A stretch of DNA of 64,000 nucleotides from Candidatus Tisiphia endosymbiont of Beris chalybata (GCF_964026555.1 NZ_OZ032159.1:248001-312000); one strand, 5' to 3'. Positions 54,739-62,918 are shown, counted from the stretch's first letter. The notes: generated by a model not told the origin, from the sequence alone. Translations and numbers: made by a program.

Positions 54739-57700
54739 AACATAAGTTTAAGAGTTACCGCCCCTTGATGACTAGAATATTTTCTCCATAAATAATAATT
54801 ATATTGGGTAATTAATCTCACATTGTTTTTTTCATATAATATACTGGCACCTACGTTATAGCTTACCTTAGGTGGTTTTGGTAAATTAATCACTTGTTCA
54901 GTATTATTACTAATATACGTCACTTTACTAAGTATTTTTTTATTCTTATTGCAGAAATTATGCTCGATAGAGCCATGGAACGTTAGGGTGAAGATTTTGG
55001 AGTTAGCGCCAAATAATGAGGGTACTACGGCTCTGGCGCCCATAATTCCTATTAATTCCTGATATTTATTGGAGGCAATAGAGAAGTGATATTTTCCTAC
55101 ATTACTATCAATATAGGGGCCATTTTGATAATAGCCGTATCTAATGCCAACATTTGGCATTATCACTACAGTAGGAGTAGGGATTTTATAATTTATCTTG
55201 GTCCCTATATTATAGTGGGTATTATTATGCTTAGCACGACAATCATATTTAACACGCGCAATATTACATACCAATTTATTCATAATATAGTTACGTGCGG
55301 TTGTCATGATGCTGTGTAAGGTCCATTTACTGCTGAGCTCTTTATGGTGATATAGTGTTACTCCATGGCTTAATATTGAAATCTTCTTATTATCACTACC
55401 GGTAAATTTAAAAAGAAAATGCATATTATTATAAGCTATACCAAGCAATTCTTTTCTATCATTTAATTCAAAATCCAAACCGATAATAGCCCCATAATTA
55501 TTTCCCTTATAGCTATGTATGTTTTCCATCATACCCAATCTATTAGCGCCATATAAGCTACTAATCCATAAACCTTTTAGTTTAGTTTTTTCTTTATCTC
55601 CAGCTGCCACAGCATTTATTAAATTTATTCTGTGATTAACTATATTATAAGTCAATATATTATTTACCACCTGAGTTATATGGGCTAGCAATAACGTGTT
55701 ACTAGCATTGGTTATCACCTGAAATAGTTCAGCAGGGCTTACAGTATCAGCTTGCTGTTTCATAGGTAAAGCGCTGCTGTTTAATTTTTGCTTTCCTATA
55801 AGATCTGTATTATTGTCGTTAATATACTCTTCTGATATGAATTTGCATGCCTCGTTACTCATCGCTTGCCTATTATCTATAGGCTTCGCTCCCTCGTGCC
55901 TAGCAGCAAAATCATCTGAGAGGAGTATAATCTCTATATTTGTTTGATCTCTTTCTATTTGACTAGTAGATTCAAGGGAATCATAAGGAGGGCTAGCCAC
56001 ATTATTGACATTCACAGCGGAATTATTGAGATTAGTATTAACTCTATCATTAGAAGAGGGATTATCACTATACTGGTTACTTTGCGTATTTATAGACCGC
56101 TGCCCAACAGGCTGTACTGGTGTAGAGAAAAAAAGCCCCATTTCTTGCAGCTCTTCCCTAAGATTTCTCCCTTCTTCTGCGAGTTGATTATCATAATGTT
56201 GGTTTGGATTTTGGGGGGCTTGTATTGGTAATACTATTGACTCTTCTAAACTAGCATCTTGGAAGTGGGGGAGGGCAGGGCTATTTTTTTTAGGAGTAGA
56301 AGATAATAAATAACCTTGGGGTAGAGCTAATCTATCCTCATTAACACTATAGTCAATTGATGAGAAGTTGGGGACATCGTCACTCGTCGCTCCATACCTC
56401 CTAGCACCAAATTCTCCTGAATTGACTATATCGGATTCTTGCTTAGAGGTTTCAAGTTCTCCATTATTTGTTTTAGCTATTGGAGATGGGAACATAACAC
56501 TCTTGGGATCACTTTCTTCTACAGATAATCGGAATAATGGACCTAGATTTAAGCTTTCATCTACATTATTAGAAATATCAGTAAATTCGAGTTTTTGCTT
56601 AAACTGAGGAGTAGTGTCAGACAACTCTGGTCCGGCAGGAAGTTTAGGAAAACTAGTATTATAAAGGACTCGTATTCTTTGTTGTTTTTTTCTTATTTTT
56701 TCTACCGTTTTCTGATGTTCTTGATCTATTTTTTCATACTGTATTAACAACGGGTCTAGCTCTGTTAATTCTTTTGTAACAGTATTATATTCGGTTTGAA
56801 TATTTTTTATTATATTATTATCTTCTATACTAAGTGTCTTATAATTTGGCGCATTATTAACGATTTTTTGCTTTTCCTTGCCTCGCTGCTCCTCCTTGCG
56901 GATTAATATCTCTTTCTGTCGTTCGTAGTCCTTAACTTGTTCCTCTAATAATTTGATATCGAACTGCGTGGGATCTTGTTCATATTGCTGATAATATTGT
57001 TGATATTCTGGCGTCATAACAGAGGGAATATTATCAGTCTTTATCAAGTATACTATTGATAACTTATTTTGACACAGCGTTTGTTGCTCGGTTATAGAGT
57101 TAAATTCTCGATGTATATTATCCAAGGTTTGATCAAGCTTTTGTGGTAATTCTAAAGGCCTATCCTCCTCTGCTATGAATTTGCATGCGTCGTTACCCAT
57201 CGCTCCCCTAGCAGCAAAATCATAGCAGAGGAGTATATCTTTGTTAGTAACAGTATTTTGGAGTTGGTGTTTCGTGGCGCCTAATTGCCTACTCAGCTGC
57301 TCCAAACGACCATGGAGTTTGGGTACTTTTTCTTTAGTATATTGCAAGGAACGTTTTTGGCGTGATAAGTCTTTTAATTTATCCTGTAATTTTTCTAGTC
57401 TTTCTTGAGCTTGTGAAATTTTTTCTTCTTGCAGACTTGCTGTAATTGACGCATCCGGATCAGAGGAGGAAGAGTCCAAAGCTCTGGCTGGTAAGGTATA
57501 AGTTGATGACATTATAATACTTCCCCAGAACAATATTAGGCTTCCTGCATAAATCAATCTAGTCGGTAATTTTGTTGTCGCACCTCGCCTCCGCTCCTCC
57601 CGTATCTCTATATACTCCTCTGCTATGAATTTGCATGCGTCGCTGCTCAATGCTCGCCTATTATCTATAGGCTTCGCTTTATCGCGCCTAGCAGCAAAAT

Positions 57701-57830
57701 CATCGCAGAGGGGTATAGAGCTTGGTTGAAACTCGTATCGAGCTCGTATGAAGGCGGGGGCAGCCGATTTCGTTTCTTCTACAAATCCCAAAGGCTGTTT
57801 TAACTTATACATGCAGTCTATTAGTATCAT
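54735..57830 (-). CDS. Sca-like autotransporter with in-frame palindromic insertions
   Basis: Outer-membrane type V secreted surface protein, 1031 residues as encoded. The C-terminal about 290 residues form an autotransporter barrel (GLWISSLYGANRLGMMENIH, YGAIIGLDFELNDRKEL, VVIMPNVGIRYGYYQNG, ending GAVTLKLMF with the terminal Phe). The passenger is charged and coiled-coil rich (QERLEKLQDKLKDLSRQKRS, EQRGKEKQKIV). Five palindromes are read through in frame: A' with J at residues about 4-98, J at 198-223, K at 467-494 and J at 634-669. Removing A' restores the start MILILFWGSIIMSSTYTLPA followed by RA, a normal signal peptide; at present about 95 residues separate its two halves. Export may still use the remaining hydrophobic stretch, or an internal start at 57512. 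Confidence 0.85.
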   Translation of the reverse strand: MILIDCMYKLKQPLGFVEETKSAAPAFIRARYEFQPSSIPLCDDFAARRDKAKPIDNRRALSSDACKFIAEEYIEIREERRRGATTKLPTRLIYAGSLILFWGSIIMSSTYTLPARALDSSSSDPDASITASLQEEKISQAQERLEKLQDKLKDLSRQKRSLQYTKEKVPKLHGRLEQLSRQLGATKHQLQNTVTNKDILLCYDFAARGAMGNDACKFIAEEDRPLELPQKLDQTLDNIHREFNSITEQQTLCQNKLSIVYLIKTDNIPSVMTPEYQQYYQQYEQDPTQFDIKLLEEQVKDYERQKEILIRKEEQRGKEKQKIVNNAPNYKTLSIEDNNIIKNIQTEYNTVTKELTELDPLLIQYEKIDQEHQKTVEKIRKKQQRIRVLYNTSFPKLPAGPELSDTTPQFKQKLEFTDISNNVDESLNLGPLFRLSVEESDPKSVMFPSPIAKTNNGELETSKQESDIVNSGEFGARRYGATSDDVPNFSSIDYSVNEDRLALPQGYLLSSTPKKNSPALPHFQDASLEESIVLPIQAPQNPNQHYDNQLAEEGRNLREELQEMGLFFSTPVQPVGQRSINTQSNQYSDNPSSNDRVNTNLNNSAVNVNNVASPPYDSLESTSQIERDQTNIEIILLSDDFAARHEGAKPIDNRQAMSNEACKFISEEYINDNNTDLIGKQKLNSSALPMKQQADTVSPAELFQVITNASNTLLLAHITQVVNNILTYNIVNHRINLINAVAAGDKEKTKLKGLWISSLYGANRLGMMENIHSYKGNNYGAIIGLDFELNDRKELLGIAYNNMHFLFKFTGSDNKKISILSHGVTLYHHKELSSKWTLHSIMTTARNYIMNKLVCNIARVKYDCRAKHNNTHYNIGTKINYKIPTPTVVIMPNVGIRYGYYQNGPYIDSNVGKYHFSIASNKYQELIGIMGARAVVPSLFGANSKIFTLTFHGSIEHNFCNKNKKILSKVTYISNNTEQVINLPKPPKVSYNVGASILYEKNNVRLITQYNYYLWRKYSSHQGAVTLKLMF
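55823..55929. repeat. Palindrome family J inside the autotransporter passenger
   Basis: 107 bp with TATA ends, net 105 bp with a TA duplication; read on the minus strand as the peptide DDFAARHEGAKPIDNRQA and onward. Confidence 0.9.
56348..56430. repeat. Palindrome family K inside the autotransporter passenger
   Basis: 83 bp (81 net), with a shortened core; read as DIVNSGEFGARRYGATSDD then VPNFSSIDYS. Confidence 0.9.
57161..57237. repeat. Palindrome family J, internally deleted, in the autotransporter
   Basis: 77 bp (75 net); the central hairpin is missing. It is read as CYDFAARGAMGNDACKFIAE. Confidence 0.88.
57538..57819. mobile_element. Palindrome A' (with nested J) in the autotransporter signal peptide
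   Basis: Ends AGGCTTCCTGCATAAATC / AACTTATACATGCAGTCT, flanked by ATT at 57535-57537 and 57820-57822. Total insertion is 285 bp (95 codons): 180 bp for A' and 105 bp for J. Confidence 0.9.
57611..57717. repeat. Palindrome family J nested in A'
   Basis: 107 bp with TATA ends; also read in frame, as DDFAARRDKAKPIDNRRALS. Confidence 0.9.
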
Positions 57831-58074
57831 TTAGTTAAAGTTTTGTTCTCCTAAAACTAGCATGCTAGAGGCTTCACTTTAATGACACGGTAGATGACAG
57901 TGGTGCCGGGAGCTAAAAACATGCAAACAATCATGCCCTATCACTTTTACGCAGAAAAGCGCTGTTGTATAGTGATAAGACTCCCAGCATAAAGCTCAGG
58001 AGTCCGATATTACAGTTCGGAACAAACTGTTGTTTGTAGGGGTTTTTAGCACCAGGATTGTAACGATAATAGAA
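57820..58074 (-). promoter_or_regulatory. Autotransporter 5' leader with hairpins (leader copy 1)
   Basis: The region upstream of the autotransporter start that is repeated in inverse orientation at 59356-59598. It contains, in transcript order, an ACAGTT/AACTGT hairpin, a GACTCC...GGAGTC hairpin (57979-58004), a TATCACT/AGTGATA stem with an inner GCGC/GCGT stem, and a CATG/CATG hairpin. The central part (about 57900-58055) is almost identical between the copies. Confidence 0.65.
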
Positions 58075-58091
58075 GTCCTAGAATTAGTCAA
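58066..58091 (-). promoter_or_regulatory. Putative promoter of the autotransporter leader
   Basis: On the minus strand TTGACT then, after 14 bp, TATTAT. The spacing is short, but the same pair (TTGACG, 14 bp, TACTAT) precedes leader copy 2. Confidence 0.4.
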
Positions 58092-58131
58092 TAGTTAAGT
58101 GAAAATTAAATTAATTATCATTAACCTACTA

Positions 58132-59007
58132 GGTTGTGTTGACAAAAAATTTAACGTAACCAAATTAAAGTTCCTGCAAAATTTAGGAAAGCTAAGAAGG
58201 TGTCGGGAATTTTATCAAACCTAGAGAATATGCGTCTAAAATGTTTAATTTTACTGAAAAAACATTCTATTAAATGTCGTTCTTTATAAATATGTTTATC
58301 GTATTCACGTTGTACTTTACGGTTACATTTCGGCGGAATAACAACCTTACAACCCTTATTCTCTAAGCTTTTTACAAAGGCACTACTATCATACCCCTTA
58401 TCTGCTATCAAGGTAATATCGTGGATATCTTTGGTAAGATTTTCAGCTTGAGTAATATCGTTCCTCTGCCCAGCAGTCAGAATAAACTTCAAAGGATTAC
58501 CAAGCGCATCAACTTTAGTATGAATTTTAGTACTAAAACCACCTTTACTTCTACCTAAGGCTGCTTGCTCTTGATTGCCTTTGTGATACCCAGATGAACA
58601 AGCATGTGCTCTGACAATAGTCGCATCGATTATAGTTGATTCCATATCTGCATCCCTTGTTACATAATCCATTAATGCTTCCCATATACCCTGTTCTACC
58701 CATCTCTTAAATCTACGATAAATACTGTACCAATATCCATAATATTCAGGTAAAAGGCGCCATTGACATCCGCTCCTGGTTACAAACCATATCGCCTCAA
58801 TAAATTTCCTTAAGCTAGCTTCATCATGGCTATGTATTCCTTTAGTTTGTTTTAAAAATGTTATAATTACTTCCCATACTCGTTCATTTATGTAATACTT
58901 CATTGTGGTGGTTTCTTTGTTTCAATGACTGAAAACTACCACTTAGTATTATTATTGCAATCCTCTATCTCTTATACCTCAACCTTATTTTTTTTGTCAA
59001 CACAACC
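58132..59007 (-). mobile_element. IS5-family (IS427-like) insertion sequence
   Basis: 876 bp, ends GGTTGTGTTGACAAAAAA / TTTTTTTTGTCAACACAACC, TA on both sides (58130-58131 and 59008-59009). It carries one intact transposase gene and lies between the two inverted leader copies. Confidence 0.92.
58151..58903 (-). CDS. IS5-family transposase
   Basis: 250 residues, complete. N-terminal DUF4096-like part (FVTRSGCQWRLLPEYYGYW, SIYRRFKRWVEQGIWE) and DDE domain: Asp in STIIDATIVRAHA, Asp in DITLIADKGYDSSAF, Glu in RHLIECFFSKIKHFRRI. The GRSKGGFSTKIHTKVDALGN segment is typical of the IS427 subgroup. The intact gene and clean ends suggest recent activity. Confidence 0.93.
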   Translation of the reverse strand: MKYYINERVWEVIITFLKQTKGIHSHDEASLRKFIEAIWFVTRSGCQWRLLPEYYGYWYSIYRRFKRWVEQGIWEALMDYVTRDADMESTIIDATIVRAHACSSGYHKGNQEQAALGRSKGGFSTKIHTKVDALGNPLKFILTAGQRNDITQAENLTKDIHDITLIADKGYDSSAFVKSLENKGCKVVIPPKCNRKVQREYDKHIYKERHLIECFFSKIKHFRRIFSRFDKIPDTFLAFLNFAGTLIWLR

Positions 59008-59150
59008 TAGGTTCTATGAAGGTTTCTATGTAATGGTCGATTTCGGCGTTATTTTTGTTCTCGAATCCTCAGCTCCCCCTAGTGCACTGCGGTTCTGTGA
59101 GCAAAAATGCATATAAATCGGCCATTACATAGAAACCTTCATAGAACCTA
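59008..59150. repeat. Palindrome family D, intact
   Basis: 143 bp: TAGGTTCTATGAAGGTTTCTATG ... CATAGAAACCTTCATAGAACCTA. It directly adjoins the IS5 right end. It gives the empty site for the B insertion at 26 kb. Confidence 0.85.
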
Positions 59151-59161
59151 AACTTGCGTTA

Positions 59162-59290
59162 TAGTCAAGTGTCACCAGCTTAAATACCGCAGGCTATAAA
59201 TAAAGACGCTGCGGCTTTGTTTGCATGCTTCATCTCCTTCAAATTCCCTGTGAGATGTAAGCTGGGAGAGAGCTCTAATAGCAAGGGTCA
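59162..59290. repeat. Fragments of palindromes H and F
   Basis: CAAGTGTCACCAGCTTAAATACCGCAGGCTATA is the right end of H; a decayed F-like right end (CATCTCCTTCAAATTCCC ... AGCTCTAAT) follows. No gene is seen. Confidence 0.55.
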
Positions 59291-59338
59291 GCATCAAGGC
59301 ACAAATTAGTGTCATTATAATTAAATTTAATTAAATTA

Positions 59339-59364
59339 TTGACGAACTCAGCAATTTCTACTAT
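59339..59364 (+). promoter_or_regulatory. Putative promoter of leader copy 2
   Basis: TTGACG, 14 bp, TACTAT on the plus strand; counterpart of the autotransporter promoter. Confidence 0.4.
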
Positions 59365-59598
59365 CGTTACCGATTCTGGTACTAAAAACACCTACAAACA
59401 ACAGTTTTTCTGAACTGTAATATCGGACTCCTGAGCTTTATGCTGGGAGTCTTATCACTATACAATAGCGCTTTTCTGCGTAAAGGTGATAGGGCATGAT
59501 TGTTTGCATGGTTTTTAGCTCCCAGCCCCAACATAATCAAATATACAACTAAACATGCTAGTGTTAGGAGAACAAAACTTTAACTAAATGATACTAAT
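59356..59598 (+). promoter_or_regulatory. Orphan leader copy 2, inverse of the autotransporter leader
   Basis: It matches leader copy 1 in inverse orientation, including the hairpins (GACTCC...GGAGTC at 59426-59451) and the start ATGATACTAAT at 59588-59598. There the coding match ends at an A' element inserted at the same AAT. The frame then stops after about 38 codons, so no protein is made from it; it points toward the ankyrin gene. Confidence 0.65.
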
Positions 59599-59872
59599 AG
59601 ACTTCCTGCATAAGTCAAAAATAGTTAAGGAATTTTTAGGAAAGACAAAGCTGAGCCGACCTGCGTACATATTAGTATATCTTAGGTTATTATGATACAT
59701 ACATGATAGTGTGCGGGCAGCATAGTAGTCGCGTATATTTGAAGATAAATACTCTGTACGCACCTTAATGGACTATACTATACATAGACGCAACTGAGGA
59801 GTGGGAGTAAGTTTTGACCACAAAATCACTCACTAGATCGCCCTCCACTAGATTGACTTATGCAGCAAGTCT
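59599..59872. mobile_element. Palindrome A' interrupted by family G
   Basis: Ends AGACTTCCTGCATAAGTC / TTGACTTATGCAGCAAGTCT, flanked by AAT at 59596-59598 and 59873-59875. A G element occupies about 59683-59783. Confidence 0.85.
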
Positions 59873-60015
59873 AATAGAAAGGGATCAACAGGTCTCTTCC
59901 CACCCCTAACCTACACTGATAATTGCTGTTAAAATCTATTGCTATTTATTACTAATGTGGTATACAATAGTAACTTTAAGTTTCAAAATACCTAAAATCA
60001 CACTAGAAATTTATA

Positions 60016-60142
60016 TATACTGCTCGTACTTCAAGAAGAGCAAGGAGGGTCAAAGTCGCGCACCGGAGCGTACATATTAGTACGTGAGGAGCCTCGATCT
60101 TTAGGGCACGACGACGCCAATTCTTGAAGTTCCTAGAGTATA
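60016..60142. repeat. Palindrome family B', intact
   Basis: 127 bp: TATACTGCTCGTACTTCAAGAAG ... GCCAATTCTTGAAGTTCCTAGAGTATA; core GTACATATTAGTACGTGAGGAGC. It shares its TATA end with the next J. Confidence 0.82.
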
Positions 60143-60245
60143 CTCCTCTGCTATGATTTTGCTACTAGGTACGATGGTAGAGCCTATAGGTAATAGGCAA
60201 GCTATTTGAGCAACGATGCATGCAAATTCATATCAGAGGAGTATA
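60139..60245. repeat. Palindrome family J, intergenic copy upstream of the ankyrin gene
   Basis: 107 bp, TATACTCCTCTGCTATGATTTT ... AATTCATATCAGAGGAGTATA, reference full-length copy. Confidence 0.9.
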
Positions 60246-60246
60246 G

Positions 60247-60294
60247 TCCCAATTTTTGGTTAAAACCCCCAGCTACAGCTGGTGGTTATTGGGA
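60247..60294 (+). terminator. Strong hairpin before the ankyrin gene
   Basis: Outer stem TCCCAAT / ATTGGGA, inner stem AACCCCCAGCT-AC-AGCTGGTGGTT (10 of 11 paired), followed by TTTTATTAAC. It ends 29 bp before the start codon, so it may be a terminator for the upstream leader or an attenuator in the ankyrin mRNA. Confidence 0.45.
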
Positions 60295-60323
60295 TTTTAT
60301 TAACTTTTTAATCATGAGGATAT

Positions 60324-62903
60324 ATGCACTCCCCAGCACAGCTAGCGTCTACAAGTAGTAAAACAAAGTATAATTATTCTCCTTTACACGAGGCAGTACA
60401 AAATGGCGATGGACAGGCAGTAATAACGTTGTTAAAAAGGGGAGCAGATATAAATGCTCAAGATGATGAGGGGAATACCCTTTTACATATAATCTCATCT
60501 AAAAATAATGTAAGTGCCTCAAACGAAGCTGATGATATTGAAATAATGCAAGAATTATTAGCTACCCCAGGGTGTAATGTAACACTAAAAAATAAGGCAG
60601 GAGAAACTGCTTTACATATTATCTGTAAAAAAGATATTGATAAGTGGGTAGGTATTGGCCCTGCCTTACTTACACTTAATTTTGGAGGTTCTATACCTAA
60701 TTCCGGTCTTACTGCATCAGATGAGGATGTTGAGTATAATCAGTATGGTAATTACGGTACCTTTAAAGCTAGTTTTCATAAAGCACAACAATTGTTAGAT
60801 AAGGATAAATCTTATGCAAATATAGCAAATAATAAAGGACAACTTCCTGTGCATACTTTATTAGAAGGATTTATAGGAAAGTTATCCAGGATAGCTGGTT
60901 ATGATATATTCAAAGTCGGAACCCCGCCGGTATTCCCGGACGAAGGGGTAGATTTATTAAATCTGTTACTTGATAATACTTCTAATATAAATGCACTAGA
61001 TCACCAAGGTCAAAATTTTGCACATCTTGCAGTGAAATCTCAGTTTGGGGAGGTATTAGAAATATTGCTCGATAGAAATATTAAAGTGGATGCTGTAACT
61101 AAAGATGGTAGAACTGTTTTACATAATCTGTTAGAAAGCAAACACTGGTCTTGTGATGAAATAAAAGCATTGATTGAAAAAGGTGCTAAGATAGATAAGC
61201 AAGCTCTTTTATTAGCTCAACAAAATGATGCTGAAGAGGATACAATTGAGATGTTAAAAGCAGCACTTCCTGTAAATGTGCAGGATATGAAAATAGTGCT
61301 TTCTGCAGGAGAAAAAATAGATCTAACTCAACCTAATGTAGAGATGTTGCCAGATGAAATACGAAAAAAGGTAGCAAATACTATCCAACTATTTCTAACA
61401 ACAATAATTGGCAACCCACAAGGCATAAACAACGCATCAGAGAATGGAGCTGATAGGGATGCTAAATATTACGATGAAGAGTTTTCTGATGGCATCACTA
61501 TATCAGATATAGAAAACACAATAAAAGATGAAAAAGAGAGCTCAGACTCTAGTTCCGATAACTCAGCTGCAAGTTCTGACGATGAAGAAGAAGTTGGAGA
61601 GGGGAGAGTCGAAGAAGATATAGTCAATTCAGGAGAATTTGGTGCTAGGAGCGGCGGAACGACGCCTATATATAATAGGCCAGCATTGAGTGACGATGTC
61701 ACCAACTTCTCATCAATTGACTATACAGGATTACAAAGTAACAGCGCCTCTACTCGTCCCCCAAAGAAAACTATTTCTTATGGGTCATTAGATGCATTAG
61801 CTGCTAGGCAAGTTAATCAATTCTATGAACATTTTATTAATAAGTATGTTAATTTGTATGAACCAGATGAGGAAACTCAAAATAATAATTTGCACTTAGC
61901 ATTAATAAATCGACAATGGAAAATAGCAGAAGAACTGATTGAAAAATGCCCTAGCGCTAATATTAATGATCAAAATGAAAAGGGTGATAGCTATTTGCAT
62001 CTTGCTATTTATAAGAATGATATTGATCTTATATCAAAACTGCTCGATAAGGATATTAATATTAATTTACAAGGTAAGGAAGGTAGCACTCCTTTAGCTG
62101 AAGCCTTATACTCCCAATATCATGATGTAGCAAAGCTTTTAATGGCCCGGGATGCAGATGTGCATGTTAAGGATGTCTATAAAAATTCTCTCCTACATCT
62201 TACAAAATCTGTACTGATATTGAAAGAATTATTAGAATTGGGTCTAGAGGTAGATAGTGTGAACAGCATAGGAGCGACACCTCTCGTATATGCAATATAC
62301 CCATGGAATGCTAAAAAAGCGCAACTATTACTACAAAAAGGAGCAAATATTGAGCATAAAGTAACCGCACCCCCTGATCATGGTACGTGTTTAGATCATT
62401 TACTTACCTCCAGTTTTATATCTCAACACTTGGATAGTACTCGTATTAAAACTTGTTTTAATACCATAAAAGTATTTATTGCATATGGGGCAAGAGTAGA
62501 TCAAGAGAAGCTTGAATATTTCAGAAAATCAACGTCCCCAGCCCATCTAGAAGGGGTCAAAGTCGTATTCAAAACTAAAATTATCAAAGATATATTATCT
62601 GCAAAAAGCCTCCCATCTTTGAAACATTCTGATTTGTCAATAAATCCCAACGATATGAATGAATTACATTACCAAATTATTAATGCTAGTCTAGATAAAG
62701 TTGAGCTAACTGATGATTGGTTGAAGTTAACCCAGGGCTCTGTAAGTATATTAGATGATGTTACCAACACAGTTCTCTTAAGCAGTACCCCAGAAAAGTA
62801 CTTTCCTGAAGAAAGTATAAATGAGGATGAAAAGAACGATGTTACCCAAGAAGCACATAATACATCTATTGAAGCAGAAATACAACCAATTGGAGAAGTC
62901 TAA
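60324..62903 (+). CDS. Ankyrin-repeat protein with in-frame K palindrome
   Basis: 859 residues, likely host-interaction effector. ATGAGGATATATG gives GAGG before the start. First ankyrin block at residues 15-300 (YSPLHEAVQNGDGQAVITLL, GADINAQDDEGNTLLHII, GETALHIICKKD, NALDHQGQNFAHLAVKSQFG). An acidic serine linker follows (about 395-430, SSDSSSDNSAASSDDEEE). Residues 432-467 are encoded by a family K palindrome. The second ankyrin block is at about 525-720 (NNNLHLALINRQWKIAEELI, GDSYLHLAIYKNDIDLISKL, GATPLVYAIYPWNAKKAQLL). No signal peptide, as for proteins exported by type I or IV systems; the type I exporter genes at 46.6-49.9 kb are candidates (inference). Confidence 0.9.
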   Translation: MHSPAQLASTSSKTKYNYSPLHEAVQNGDGQAVITLLKRGADINAQDDEGNTLLHIISSKNNVSASNEADDIEIMQELLATPGCNVTLKNKAGETALHIICKKDIDKWVGIGPALLTLNFGGSIPNSGLTASDEDVEYNQYGNYGTFKASFHKAQQLLDKDKSYANIANNKGQLPVHTLLEGFIGKLSRIAGYDIFKVGTPPVFPDEGVDLLNLLLDNTSNINALDHQGQNFAHLAVKSQFGEVLEILLDRNIKVDAVTKDGRTVLHNLLESKHWSCDEIKALIEKGAKIDKQALLLAQQNDAEEDTIEMLKAALPVNVQDMKIVLSAGEKIDLTQPNVEMLPDEIRKKVANTIQLFLTTIIGNPQGINNASENGADRDAKYYDEEFSDGITISDIENTIKDEKESSDSSSDNSAASSDDEEEVGEGRVEEDIVNSGEFGARSGGTTPIYNRPALSDDVTNFSSIDYTGLQSNSASTRPPKKTISYGSLDALAARQVNQFYEHFINKYVNLYEPDEETQNNNLHLALINRQWKIAEELIEKCPSANINDQNEKGDSYLHLAIYKNDIDLISKLLDKDININLQGKEGSTPLAEALYSQYHDVAKLLMARDADVHVKDVYKNSLLHLTKSVLILKELLELGLEVDSVNSIGATPLVYAIYPWNAKKAQLLLQKGANIEHKVTAPPDHGTCLDHLLTSSFISQHLDSTRIKTCFNTIKVFIAYGARVDQEKLEYFRKSTSPAHLEGVKVVFKTKIIKDILSAKSLPSLKHSDLSINPNDMNELHYQIINASLDKVELTDDWLKLTQGSVSILDDVTNTVLLSSTPEKYFPEESINEDEKNDVTQEAHNTSIEAEIQPIGEV
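61619..61725. repeat. Palindrome family K inside the ankyrin gene
   Basis: 107 bp with TATA ends, net 105 bp (35 codons), read in frame as DIVNSGEFGARSGGTTP then NRPALSDDVTNFSSIDYT. It joins the acidic linker to the second half of the protein. Confidence 0.92.
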
Positions 62904-62918
62904 AGGAGAACGTTTAAT

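Noticed and set aside
58075..59355. Phase-variable promoter inversion
   Set aside because: The promoters lie within or outside the inverse repeats and point outward, so inversion of the middle would not change what they drive.
5201..60245. Repeated palindromes as a possible CRISPR array
   Set aside because: The repeats are dispersed single units of 100-200 bp with target duplications, not regularly spaced short repeats; no cas genes are present.
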